From: an uncultured Steroidobacter sp.
GTDB lineage: Bacteria; Pseudomonadota; Gammaproteobacteria; Steroidobacterales; Steroidobacteraceae
Direction: 5' to 3'
Assembly (NCBI RefSeq): GCF_937958065.1
Contig: NZ_CALFXI010000002.1
Location: 304,483-368,482 of the forward strand
DNA: 64,000 bases
In this document: positions 8,808 through 17,769 of the stretch, piece by piece
Position numbering within the stretch: the first letter of the stretch is position 1
Layout of the letters: the number at the start of each line of letters is the position of its first letter
Notes under the pieces: generated by a model
Seen by the model: the letters and a program-made list of their open reading frames with translations, nothing else
Database searches by the model: none
What the model was told of the DNA's origin: nothing
Position numbers and translations under genes: made by a program

Positions 8808-10333
8808 AGAGTCACACCATCCTTCCAGATTGCAATTTCACGCTGCTCGTTCACTTCGTTGCGCGCGGGCTGGCCGGACGCGGTAGCGAGGATCAGCTGC
8901 AGGAGCTCATCGGTGACGGCTTCGGGATCGGTGGCGGTCAGCACCTTGCCGGCATCGAAGTCGATCCAATGCGCCTTGCGTTCGGCAAGCGCGGAATTCG
9001 AGCTGATCTTGAGCGTCGGGACCGGGAAGCCCAGCGGCGTGCCGCGCCCGGTCGTGAACAAGAGAATAGTTGCGCCCGCGGCGACCAGCGCAGTCGAGGA
9101 GACACCATCATTGCCCGGTGCTTCGAGCAGCGTGAGCCCCGGCTGCATCGTGCGCTCGCCGTAGCGGAGCACTTGCGTGACGGTCGCGTGACCGCCTTTC
9201 TGCACGGCGCCCAGGGATTTCTCCTCCAGCGTCGTGATGCCGCCGGCTTTATTGCCGGGTGACGGATTCTCGTGCACCGGCTGGTGGTTGCGCAGGAAAT
9301 ATTCCTTGAAGTCATTGACCACGGTGACGATCCCATCGAACACCTCGCGACTCGCGGCTCGCTCCATTAACAATTGTTCGGCGCCGAAGATCTCGGGAAT
9401 CTCGGTGAGCACCGCGGAGCCGCCCGCGGCGGTGACCCGATCCGCGATGCGGCCAACCAGAGGATTCGCGGTGATGCCGCTGAAGCCGTCGGAGCCGCCG
9501 CATTTCAGACCGACCACCAGGTCCTCGATGCCGCATGGAACGCGTTGATCGCGCTCGGCGAGCTCGACCAGCTCTGCCACCGCCTGCAGACCGGCTTCAG
9601 TTTCGTCCTCGGTCGCCTGCGCCGCGAAGTAACGAATGCGCTCGCGCTCCGGCTCGGGAATTTCGGCGAGCAGCCTGGACAGCTGATTCGATTCGCAGCC
9701 AAGTCCGAGAATCAACACGCCGCCAGCATTCGGATGACGCGCCAGCCCGGCAATCAGTCGCCGCGTGCGATCCAGATCGCCGCCGAGTTGCGAGCAGCCG
9801 AACTGGTGAGGAAAGGCGACGACGTTATCGACCCGCCCCGCGTACTTCTGCGCTGCGAGCCGGGCGATGCGTTCAGCAGTGCGGCCGACACAGCCGACGG
9901 TGCACAGAATCCAGATCTCGTTGCGCGTGCCGACTTTGCCGTTGCCGCGACGGTAGCCCAGGAAAGAAGCACCTTGGCCGATGTCTTTCGTGACGTTCGG
10001 TGCCGTCGAGCCGGCGTACTCGTATCGGTCGGTGCCGCTCAACAGCGTTTCCAGATTGTGCGAATGGACGTGCGAGCCGGCAGCGATGTCGGCAGTGGCG
10101 CGGCCGATGGGCCAGCCGTACTTGCGGACCACTTGTCCCGCCGGGACGGAGCGGATGGCCACTTTGTGTCCCCGAGGGATCGCAACGGCGAGCACAATCC
10201 GTTGGTCGCCAACGGCAATGGTTTCCTGCGCGGCCAGGTCTCGCAAGGCGACGGCAACGTCGTCTTCGGGCGAGATCCGATAGACCGCCGGGGACACGGA
10301 ATCGACAGCAGCGGGCGCGTTCATGGCGGGCAT
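8804..10333 (-). CDS. uxaA: Altronate dehydratase
   Basis: This 509-residue enzyme converts D-altronate to 2-keto-3-deoxygluconate in the galacturonate pathway. An N-terminal SAF domain (about residues 20-95, with AVAIPRGHKVA) is followed by the long UxaA/GarD catalytic domain. That domain shows GYRRGNGKVGTRN, the cysteine-containing segment ILCTVGCVGRTAE, HQFGCSQLGGD, and GLKCGGSDGFSG. Length matches full-size family members. An ATG three codons further in (10324) is an alternative start. The gene is first in a two-gene operon with the reductase, and a putative operator lies 23 bp upstream. Confidence 0.93.
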   Translation of the reverse strand: MPAMNAPAAVDSVSPAVYRISPEDDVAVALRDLAAQETIAVGDQRIVLAVAIPRGHKVAIRSVPAGQVVRKYGWPIGRATADIAAGSHVHSHNLETLLSGTDRYEYAGSTAPNVTKDIGQGASFLGYRRGNGKVGTRNEIWILCTVGCVGRTAERIARLAAQKYAGRVDNVVAFPHQFGCSQLGGDLDRTRRLIAGLARHPNAGGVLILGLGCESNQLSRLLAEIPEPERERIRYFAAQATEDETEAGLQAVAELVELAERDQRVPCGIEDLVVGLKCGGSDGFSGITANPLVGRIADRVTAAGGSAVLTEIPEIFGAEQLLMERAASREVFDGIVTVVNDFKEYFLRNHQPVHENPSPGNKAGGITTLEEKSLGAVQKGGHATVTQVLRYGERTMQPGLTLLEAPGNDGVSSTALVAAGATILLFTTGRGTPLGFPVPTLKISSNSALAERKAHWIDFDAGKVLTATDPEAVTDELLQLILATASGQPARNEVNEQREIAIWKDGVTL

Positions 10334-10355
10334 GATGGCATTGATGGGCGGATCG

Positions 10356-10369
10356 GGAAACCGGTGTCA
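10356..10369. promoter_or_regulatory. Putative LacI-family operator before uxaA
   Basis: GGAAACCGGTGTCA is the exact reverse complement of the site at 3609-3622. It lies between the divergent uxaA start (10333) and the LacI gene (10461), where it could control the catabolic operon and also the regulator itself. Confidence 0.65.
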
Positions 10370-10460
10370 GCCAGCGCCCGGTTCTGGTACCGTTACTGCG
10401 CTCGAGGCTACATGCAGGGTATTCTGACGCCGCCCGACTTACAGCAGGTTCTCTCGTTCG

Positions 10461-11609
10461 ATGGTGAAAAAATCGGCCAAGAAAGCGACTCGTCAGCCGA
10501 CTCTTCCGGCCGCCGCCGCGCGCCCCGGCTCTGAAACACGGCCGGCGCCCGGCACCGAGCCCGTTCCGGCGACCTTGCGCCGGAATCCCGAAAAGAAACA
10601 CACCATCAACGACATCGCCCGGCTGGCGAATGTCTCGAAGAAAACCGTTTCGCGGGTCATCAATGAATCGCCATTCGTGCGCGAGGAAACGCGCACCCGC
10701 ATCGCGGAGATCATTCGCAGCACCGGCTTCACGCCGGATCCGCAGGCTCGCGGCCTCGCATTCCGACGTTCGTACCTGATCGGCCTGGTGTACGACAACC
10801 CGAATGCGCCTTACGTCATCAACGTGCAGGAAGGCGCGCTCGGCGCGCTGCGACGGGTCGGTTACGAGCTGGTGGTGCATCCGTGCGACCGTAATAGCCC
10901 GGAATTCCTGAGCGACATTCGCCAGCTGGTCAGTCGCCAGAAGCTCGACGGCATGCTGATCCTGCCGCCCGTTTCGGAGAACAACGCGCTCGCCGACATG
11001 CTGCGCGAGATCAATTGCCCCTATATCCGCATTCTTTCCGCCGCGCTCGATGAGCCGCGCAACCTGGTCCAATCCATGGACCGCCAGTCGGCCGCGGAAG
11101 TCGCCGAGCACCTGGCGAAGCTGGGGCACACACGCATCGCCATGATCATCGGCCCGCCGACGTATCGATCTTCGCAGGAGCGTCTCGAAGGGTTCTCCAA
11201 TGCGTTGGCCGATCGCGGTCTGACGCTGGCGCCGGATTACATCGCAGAAGGCGCGTACACCTTCGAATCGGGCGCCGCTTGTGCCGAAATGCTGTTATCG
11301 CGCTCGCCGCGGCCCACCGCGATCTTCGCCGGCAACGACGAGACCGCGGCCGGCGTTTATCGAACCGCGTATCTGCGCGGGCTGCGGATTCCGCACGACT
11401 TGACCGTCATTGGCTTCGACGACAGCCCGCTGGCCTCGCGGCTTTGTCCCTCGCTGACCACGATGAGACAGCCGATCCGGGACATGGGCCGACTCGCGGC
11501 AGAAAAGCTCATATCAAAGATTTCGCGCACCGAAGGACCGTCGGCGGCAGCCACTACGGTTTTCCCGCATCTGGTGGTGCGCGAGTCCTCAGGCCGCCCA
11601 GCAAATTAG
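10461..11609 (+). CDS. LacI-family transcriptional regulator of the uronate locus
   Basis: This 382-residue protein has the LacI helix-turn-helix at about residues 48-70 (TINDIARLANVSKKTVSRVI), followed by a hinge and a periplasmic-binding-protein-like effector domain ending with the VIGFDDSPLA segment and HLVVRESS. It probably senses a uronate or KDG-type intermediate and represses the pectin genes through the ACCGGT-centred sites nearby. An odd feature is a 45-residue lysine-, proline- and alanine-rich extension before the DNA-binding domain, where most family members start directly with it. No internal ATG is available in the extension, so it seems to be translated. The gene is divergent from uxaA and 125 bp from uxaC. 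Confidence 0.92.
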   Translation: MVKKSAKKATRQPTLPAAAARPGSETRPAPGTEPVPATLRRNPEKKHTINDIARLANVSKKTVSRVINESPFVREETRTRIAEIIRSTGFTPDPQARGLAFRRSYLIGLVYDNPNAPYVINVQEGALGALRRVGYELVVHPCDRNSPEFLSDIRQLVSRQKLDGMLILPPVSENNALADMLREINCPYIRILSAALDEPRNLVQSMDRQSAAEVAEHLAKLGHTRIAMIIGPPTYRSSQERLEGFSNALADRGLTLAPDYIAEGAYTFESGAACAEMLLSRSPRPTAIFAGNDETAAGVYRTAYLRGLRIPHDLTVIGFDDSPLASRLCPSLTTMRQPIRDMGRLAAEKLISKISRTEGPSAAATTVFPHLVVRESSGRPAN

Positions 11610-11677
11610 GGCACCGGCGCGAGAGACTTTGCGCACGGTTCAGGTTTCCAGGGGTAGAGATTGCTGGCGGTGGACCA

Positions 11678-11691
11678 TGACACCGGTTACC
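11678..11691. promoter_or_regulatory. Putative LacI-family operator before uxaC
   Basis: TGACACCGGTTACC differs by one base from the sites at 3609 and 10356. It lies 44 bp before the uxaC start and would place the uxaC-kduI-kduD operon under the same regulator. Confidence 0.6.
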
Positions 11692-11734
11692 ATTTACTGC
11701 ATCGGAGCTGCTCGAAAGAGCAGACGACTAGACC

Positions 11735-13147
11735 ATGAGCACACCTTTACACCTGCACGAACACCGATTGTTTCCGGCCGACCCCGCCGTTCGACAGATT
11801 GCGCGCCGGCTGTACGCGGAAGTTCGCGACCTGCCCATCCTGAGCCCGCATGGCCACACCGATCCGCAGTGGTTCGCCGGTAATGCGCCGTTCGGCAATG
11901 CCACCGAGCTGCTGCTCGCGCCGGATCATTATCTGTTTCGTATGTTGTACAGCCAGGGCGTCGATCTGAACGACCTGGGCGTCGCGTCGCGCCGCGGCCC
12001 GTCGAACGCCAATCCGCGTGAAGCGTGGCGCAAGTTCGCGGCCCATTTCTATTTGTTCAACGGCACGCCGTCGTGGCTGTGGCTGAACTACGTATTCGCG
12101 AAGGTGTTCGATATCGAGGTGCGGCTCGAGCCCGCCACCGCCGATCATTACTTCGATGTGATCGGCGAGAAGCTCGCGCAGGATGCCTTCCGTCCGCGCG
12201 CGCTGTTCGAGCGCTTCAACATCGAAGTGCTGGCGACCACCGAGTCGCCGGTGGACACGCTCGATCATCATCACAAGATTCACAACAGCGGCTGGAGAGG
12301 CCGTGTCATCACCGCCTATCGCCCGGACGCGGTGATCGATCCGGAGCACGAGCAGTTCAAGGATGCCTTGCAGCGCTTCGCCGAGATCACCGGCGAAGAT
12401 GTTTATTCGTGGCAGGGCTATCTGGCGGCCCATCGCAAGCGTCGAGCGGATTTCGCCAAGGCTGGCGCGACGTCGACGGATCATGGTCATCCGACCGCGG
12501 CGACCGCCGACCTCAGTCCCGTCGAGGCGCAACGCCTGTTCGCAAAGATCACCTCGGGAACGTTCACGCCGGCCGAAGCCGAGCTGTTCCGTGCGGCCAT
12601 GCTGGTGGAAATGGCCAGAATGAGCGAGGAGGACGGCCTGGTGATGCAGATCCACCCGGGCGCCTTCCGCAATCACAACCGCTGGCTGTTCGAAACCTTC
12701 GGCCGGGACAAGGGCGCGGACATCCCGGAGAAGACCGAGTATGTCCAGGCGCTGCGTCCGTTGCTGGATCGCTTCGGCAACAGCAAGACGCTGAGCATCA
12801 TTCTGTTCACGCTGGACGAGACGGTTTATAGCCGCGAGCTCGCGCCGCTCGCCGGCCATTATCCCGCGCTCAAGCTCGGCCCGGCGTGGTGGTTCCACGA
12901 CAGTCCGGAAGGCATGTTGCGCTTCCGCGAGTACACCACCGAGACGGCGGGTTTCTACAACACCGTCGGTTTCAACGACGACACGCGCGCGTTCCTGTCG
13001 ATTCCGGCCCGCCATGATCTCGCCCGTCGGATCGATTGTGTCTATCTGTCGCGCCTGGTTGCCGAGCATCGCATCGATGAAGACGCGGCGGCGCAAGTCG
13101 CTCGCGACCTCGCCTATCGGCTGCCGAAACAGGCTTACAAGCTCTGA
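11735..13147 (+). CDS. uxaC: Uronate isomerase
   Basis: This 470-residue enzyme interconverts glucuronate with fructuronate and galacturonate with tagaturonate, the first step of hexuronate breakdown. It shows the amidohydrolase-fold metal motif in SPHGHTDPQWF near residue 35, and the family segments TTESPVDTLDHH, MQIHPGAFRNHN and GPAWWFHDSPEGM. Length equals that of the E. coli enzyme. It leads the operon with kduI (28 bp gap) and kduD. Confidence 0.95.
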   Translation: MSTPLHLHEHRLFPADPAVRQIARRLYAEVRDLPILSPHGHTDPQWFAGNAPFGNATELLLAPDHYLFRMLYSQGVDLNDLGVASRRGPSNANPREAWRKFAAHFYLFNGTPSWLWLNYVFAKVFDIEVRLEPATADHYFDVIGEKLAQDAFRPRALFERFNIEVLATTESPVDTLDHHHKIHNSGWRGRVITAYRPDAVIDPEHEQFKDALQRFAEITGEDVYSWQGYLAAHRKRRADFAKAGATSTDHGHPTAATADLSPVEAQRLFAKITSGTFTPAEAELFRAAMLVEMARMSEEDGLVMQIHPGAFRNHNRWLFETFGRDKGADIPEKTEYVQALRPLLDRFGNSKTLSIILFTLDETVYSRELAPLAGHYPALKLGPAWWFHDSPEGMLRFREYTTETAGFYNTVGFNDDTRAFLSIPARHDLARRIDCVYLSRLVAEHRIDEDAAAQVARDLAYRLPKQAYKL

Positions 13148-13175
13148 CGGCACCGTTCTTCCTAGGGGAATTGAC

Positions 13176-14027
13176 GTGTTCAACAAAACGTATCACGCCA
13201 CGCATCCGGACATGATGGCCGGCGCCACCACCGAGCAGCTGCGCGAGCGCTACCTGGTGCAGGATCTGTTCAAGGAAAATCAGATCACGCTGAACTACAC
13301 GCACTACGAGCGTTTCGTCATCGGCGGCGCGATGGCCGCCGGCCAGGCGTTGAAGTTGCCGGAGCAGACCGAGCCGGCCTCCGCGAAGGGCAAGCCGTTC
13401 CTGGAGCGCCGCGAGCTTGGTGTAGTGAACATCGGAAAGACCGGCGGCAAAGTGACGCTCGACGGCACCGTTTACAACCTCGCGCCCAAGGATGGTCTGT
13501 ACGTTCCGATGGGTACCAAGGATGTGGTGTTCGAAGCTGCCAAAGCCGCCGAGAGCGCCAAGTTTTATCTCGCTTCGACACCGGCGCACGCGCGCTTCGA
13601 AGCCGTGCACATCTCGATCGACAAGGCGGTGCCGCTGGAGCGCGGTGCGTTGGAAACATCCAACGAGCGCACCATCTATCAGTACATCGTGCCGACAACC
13701 TGCAAATCCTCGCAGCTGCTGCTGGGCATGACGCTGCTGAAGACCGGCAGCGTGTGGAACACCATGCCGCCGCATCTGCACGACCGGCGCTCGGAGATCT
13801 ATTTCTATTTCGACCTGGAAGGCGATCAGCAGCGCGTCATGCATTTCATGGGCGAGCCGCACGAAATGCGCAGTCTCGTGGTCGGCAACGAAGAGGCGGT
13901 GATGTCGCCGCCGTGGTCCATTCACATGGGCGCCGGCACCCGCAACTACAGCTTCATCTGGGCCATGGGCGGCGAGAACCTGGATTACACCGACATGAAC
14001 GTTCTGGACATCTGCCAGCTGCAATAA
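13176..14027 (+). CDS. kduI: 5-dehydro-4-deoxy-D-glucuronate isomerase
   Basis: This 283-residue cupin-fold enzyme converts 5-keto-4-deoxyuronate, the product released from unsaturated galacturonides, to 2,5-diketo-3-deoxygluconate. The zinc-site region reads PPHLHDRRSEIYFYF, with the His-x-His and Glu ligands. The start is a GTG at 13176 preceded by AGGGGAA five bases upstream; the encoded FNKTYHATHPDMM is the usual beginning of the family. One base separates its stop from kduD. Together with the pectate lyase it shows that the organism processes unsaturated as well as saturated uronates. Confidence 0.95.
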   Translation: MFNKTYHATHPDMMAGATTEQLRERYLVQDLFKENQITLNYTHYERFVIGGAMAAGQALKLPEQTEPASAKGKPFLERRELGVVNIGKTGGKVTLDGTVYNLAPKDGLYVPMGTKDVVFEAAKAAESAKFYLASTPAHARFEAVHISIDKAVPLERGALETSNERTIYQYIVPTTCKSSQLLLGMTLLKTGSVWNTMPPHLHDRRSEIYFYFDLEGDQQRVMHFMGEPHEMRSLVVGNEEAVMSPPWSIHMGAGTRNYSFIWAMGGENLDYTDMNVLDICQLQ

Positions 14028-14028
14028 C

Positions 14029-14793
14029 ATGAGCCAACCCGTTTCGTTTTCGCTCGCTGGCAAAGTGGCGCTGGTGACTGGCGCCAACACCGGCCTGGGA
14101 CAGGGCATCGCTGTCGCGCTGGCGCAAGCCGGCGCGGACATCGTCGGCATCGCCCGCTCCAGCACGGTGGACACCGAGAGAGGCGTGGTCGCCGCCGGCC
14201 GCAAGTTTCATTCGCTGTACGCCGATCTGGAGCGCAGCCATGAAGCTCATCAAGTCGTCGCGCGCGCCATCGACGCGGCGGGTCGGGTGGACATTCTGAT
14301 CAACAACGCGGGCATCATCCGTCGCAACGACGCGCTGGTGTTCACCGAACAGGATTGGGATGCAGCGCTCAATGTGAATCTGAAAACACCGTTCTTTCTC
14401 GCTCAGGCCGTGGCTCGATCCATGGTCGAAGCGGGGCGGGGCGGCAAGATCATCAACATCGCCTCGATGCTGTCGTTCCAGGGTGGGATTCGCACGGCCT
14501 CCTATACGGCCAGCAAGAGCGGACTGGCGGGGGTGACCCGGCTGCTCGCGAACGAATGGGCGGCGTACGGCATCAACGTGAATGCGATTGCGCCCGGTTA
14601 CTTCGAAACCAACAACACGACGGCACTGCGCTCGGACGAGCAGCGAAACAAGGACATCCTCAATCGAATTCCCGCCGGGCGGTGGGGCAAGCCGTCGGAT
14701 CTCGGCGGCGCGGCGGTGTTTCTCGCATCGGAAGCATCGGATTACGTGCACGGGACGATTCTGCCCGTGGACGGTGGCTGGCTCGCTCGCTGA
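14029..14793 (+). CDS. kduD: 2-dehydro-3-deoxy-D-gluconate 5-dehydrogenase
   Basis: This 254-residue short-chain dehydrogenase reduces 2,5-diketo-3-deoxygluconate to KDG. It shows the nucleotide-binding TGANTGLGQG near residue 18, the NNAG motif near 89, the catalytic serine in NIASM and the YTASKSG active-site Tyr-Lys pair. Its position one base after kduI fixes the function within the SDR family. KDG kinase and KDPG aldolase, which must follow, are not in this window. Confidence 0.94.
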   Translation: MSQPVSFSLAGKVALVTGANTGLGQGIAVALAQAGADIVGIARSSTVDTERGVVAAGRKFHSLYADLERSHEAHQVVARAIDAAGRVDILINNAGIIRRNDALVFTEQDWDAALNVNLKTPFFLAQAVARSMVEAGRGGKIINIASMLSFQGGIRTASYTASKSGLAGVTRLLANEWAAYGINVNAIAPGYFETNNTTALRSDEQRNKDILNRIPAGRWGKPSDLGGAAVFLASEASDYVHGTILPVDGGWLAR

Positions 14794-15069
14794 CATCGCT
14801 AAGAGAGAAGAGGGCCCGGTGGTTCGCGGAGGCCAGGGCGGGGTAGCTCCTCCGGGCACCGCGCACCCGCCGCCGCGCCTGTCGGCGGCAAGCCACCGAC
14901 CTCTCGTTCCCTTGCGTTCCATCGTTAGGGGAAACCCTTAACCAGCCGCCGACGCGCGCCACAACACACTTTCCTGGCGCGGATTTGTTCAGACTCCGGC
15001 ACTTGCGGCCCGAGGGTGGCCGGTTATGTCACTCATCCAAACTCGCAAGTTCATCGAAACCCTGAGCTC
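14794..15069. other. Intergenic region with GC-rich hairpin
   Basis: This 276-bp gap follows kduD. It contains a GC-rich hairpin at 14869-14889 (arms GCCGCCG and CGGCGGC) but no T tract. A GAGGGCCCGG sequence and a CTCCGGGCACCGCGC sequence recall parts of the inverted repeat at 27585-27735. No gene is visible. Confidence 0.4.
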
Positions 15070-17769
15070 ATGCCTGTCGCCGACCGCATTCCTGACATCG
15101 ACGCGTCCGCCGCGCTCGATGCCGTCGTTCACGGGATCGCCCTTGCGACCCGCAACGGCGGCCAGGTCGGACTGATCCATGTGAACGCCGCCTTTTGCCG
15201 GCTGACCGGATACGACCGCGACGACCTCCTGCATGGCGGGCTGCAACTGCTTGCGGAGCCTGGCAGCGATTCGCCTGTCTACCAGCGCCTGCGCGACGCG
15301 CTCATCGCCGGAGACGACTTCAGCACCGAATGGCTGATCCGTCGTAAGGACGGGCAGATCTCGTGGACTCGCATCACTACTCGCGCCGCCAGCACCCAAC
15401 AACTCGTCATCACCCTGGAAGACATCACAGATCACAAGTGCACTCGCGAGTCCTTGCGTGCCAGCGAGGCGCGCCTCGATCTGGCGATGGAAGCGAGCGA
15501 GCTGTCGATGTGGGATTGGAATGTCGAACAGGACCAGGTGGCCTACAACGATCAGTGGCGCGTTTCCCTGGGCATCGAGCCGAGCGAGCTGTTGAAGCGC
15601 GAAGAGCTCAGCGACCGATTGATGCTGCCGGCCGACGACCATGGCGTGCTCGAAAAATTCGAGCGTCACTTCCACGGCGCCACGCCTTGCTTCCAATCCG
15701 AGTATCGACTCGCCACGCACGACGGATCTCACAAATGGTTTCTGGCGCACGCGAAAGTCGTGCGCCGTGACGCCGCCGGTAAGGCGACGCGCGTGATCGG
15801 CGTTCTGCAGGACATCTCGCGCAGCAAGCAAGACCAGCGCACGGCGATCGAAGTCGAACAGCGTTGGGAGCGCGCGATTCGTGGCACGCTGGACGGTTTA
15901 TATGAATGGGATCTGCTCTCCGGCCACGTCTGGTACGCCAGCCGCTTCCGCGAGATCGTCGGCTGTGGCGATGTGAATTTCCCGAACACCTTCCAGGCTT
16001 TCCAGAACGTGCTGCATGCCGAGGACCGGGCCGCGGTGCTGGGCAAGATCCGCGCTCATCTGGAGAATCAAAGCCGCCTCGATACGCGCTGTCGCGTCGT
16101 TACTCGCAAGGGCAACATCGTCTGGTGCCGTCTGCGTGGCGAAGCAGAGCGTGATGCCTCGGGTCGCCCGACGCGCCTCGCCGGCTCGCTCAGTGACATC
16201 AGCGCGCAGATCGATGCGGAAAAAGCGCTGAGCCGCAGCCAGGATTTCTACGGCACGGTGCTGGACTCGCTGCCCTTGTTCGTGGCGTACGCAGATCGCG
16301 ACGAACGCATCGTGTACGCCAATCGAGTGTTCCAGCAGTTCTTCGGGACCCCGCTGGCCGATTCTCGCGGGCGCATCATCAAAGACGTCATTGGCGATCG
16401 CCGTTACGGTGCGATCGGCCCTTACGTGCGCGAAGCTCTGCGCGGCAAGACGCTCGAAGGTCAGGGTCGATATCGAGATGCGAGCGGCAAGCAGGTGGAT
16501 CTGGAAGCCGCGTTCATTCCCCACTACGACGACAACGGCGAGCTGCAAGGCTGTTTCGTGGCCGCGCGCGACATCACCGAGAAGCGTCTGCTCGAAGCTG
16601 AGCTGCGGCAGAGCCAGAAGATGGAAGCGGTCGGTCGTCTGACCGGCGGCATCGCGCACGATTTCAACAATCTGCTCTCGGTCATCATCGGCAACATGCA
16701 GCTGCTGACGCGCTCGCTGCAACAGACGCCGCGTCTGTTACGACAGGCCGAGACCGCGCTCAATGCGGCCATGCGCGGCGGCGAGCTGATCAAGCGCCTG
16801 CTGGCCTTCGCCCGACAGCAGGTGCTCGAGCCCAAGATCGTGGATCTGAATGCACTGATCGGCGGGATGTACGAATTGCTGCGACGGTCGCTGACGGGCG
16901 ATATCGAGATCCACAGTCAGCTGTCGCCAGGTACGTGGTTCACGCGAGCCGATCCTGGGCAGCTGGAGAACGCGGTACTGAACCTGGTGATCAATGCGCG
17001 CGATGCCATGCCCGGCGGCGGTGCCATCACCATCGCAACCCGGAATGTCACGATCGGCGCGGACCGACAGCCGCGTGAAGAAGGCCTCACACCGGGCGAA
17101 TATGCTTTGGTGGAAGTCGTCGACACGGGCACGGGAATGTCGACCGAGACGCTCAAGCGCGTGTTCGAACCGTTCTTCACCACCAAGGAAATGGGCAAGG
17201 GCAGCGGGCTGGGCCTGTCGATGGTGTATGGCTTCATGAAGCAATCGGGCGGCCACGTGCACATCCGCAGCGTTCCTCAACAGGGCACGACCGTGCAGTT
17301 GTATTTCCCGCGCTCGCAGGCGGGTGCCGATGAAGCCCAGCGCGAACGCACCGAGCAGGCCGACCTGCCACGCGGCCATGAAACTATCCTCGTAGTGGAG
17401 GACAATGCCGAGGTGCGGGGGACGACGATTGAAATTCTTACCAGCCTCGGCTATCGAGTGCACGAAGCCGCCAATGGGCATCAGGCGCTGGAGCGGTTCA
17501 TGCGACACCCGGACATCGCGCTGGTGTTCACCGACGTCATGTTGCCCGGCGGCCTGCTCGGCACCCAGCTGGTGGAAAAACTCACCGAGCGGCGCGCCGA
17601 GCTGAAAGTGCTGCTCACCTCGGGGTTCAGCGACAGCAGCGTGATGCATCGGAGCGTGCTCGATGGCACGGTCGAGCTGTTGCCCAAGCCCTATCAATTA
17701 GAAGAGCTGGCGCGACAGGTTCGCGCCCTGCTGGATGGCCATGAGGAGAACGAGCGTGTTCCGGCGTGA
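15070..17769 (+). CDS. PAS-rich hybrid histidine kinase with C-terminal receiver
   Basis: This 899-residue protein has four PAS/PAC-like sensor domains (roughly residues 15-120, 135-255, 260-385 and 395-510). A HisKA domain follows with phosphoacceptor His530 in GGIAHDFNN, then an HATPase domain (GSGLGLSMVYGF near residue 715) and a C-terminal receiver with Asp822 in FTDVMLPGG. No membrane segment is evident, so a cytoplasmic redox or ligand sensor is likely. The ATG at 15070 is preferred over an in-frame GTG at 15016, which adds a non-conserved leader. Its 3' end overlaps the REC-EAL gene by 14 bp. It is closely similar in architecture to the kinase at 23979-26378. Confidence 0.9.
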   Translation: MPVADRIPDIDASAALDAVVHGIALATRNGGQVGLIHVNAAFCRLTGYDRDDLLHGGLQLLAEPGSDSPVYQRLRDALIAGDDFSTEWLIRRKDGQISWTRITTRAASTQQLVITLEDITDHKCTRESLRASEARLDLAMEASELSMWDWNVEQDQVAYNDQWRVSLGIEPSELLKREELSDRLMLPADDHGVLEKFERHFHGATPCFQSEYRLATHDGSHKWFLAHAKVVRRDAAGKATRVIGVLQDISRSKQDQRTAIEVEQRWERAIRGTLDGLYEWDLLSGHVWYASRFREIVGCGDVNFPNTFQAFQNVLHAEDRAAVLGKIRAHLENQSRLDTRCRVVTRKGNIVWCRLRGEAERDASGRPTRLAGSLSDISAQIDAEKALSRSQDFYGTVLDSLPLFVAYADRDERIVYANRVFQQFFGTPLADSRGRIIKDVIGDRRYGAIGPYVREALRGKTLEGQGRYRDASGKQVDLEAAFIPHYDDNGELQGCFVAARDITEKRLLEAELRQSQKMEAVGRLTGGIAHDFNNLLSVIIGNMQLLTRSLQQTPRLLRQAETALNAAMRGGELIKRLLAFARQQVLEPKIVDLNALIGGMYELLRRSLTGDIEIHSQLSPGTWFTRADPGQLENAVLNLVINARDAMPGGGAITIATRNVTIGADRQPREEGLTPGEYALVEVVDTGTGMSTETLKRVFEPFFTTKEMGKGSGLGLSMVYGFMKQSGGHVHIRSVPQQGTTVQLYFPRSQAGADEAQRERTEQADLPRGHETILVVEDNAEVRGTTIEILTSLGYRVHEAANGHQALERFMRHPDIALVFTDVMLPGGLLGTQLVEKLTERRAELKVLLTSGFSDSSVMHRSVLDGTVELLPKPYQLEELARQVRALLDGHEENERVPA

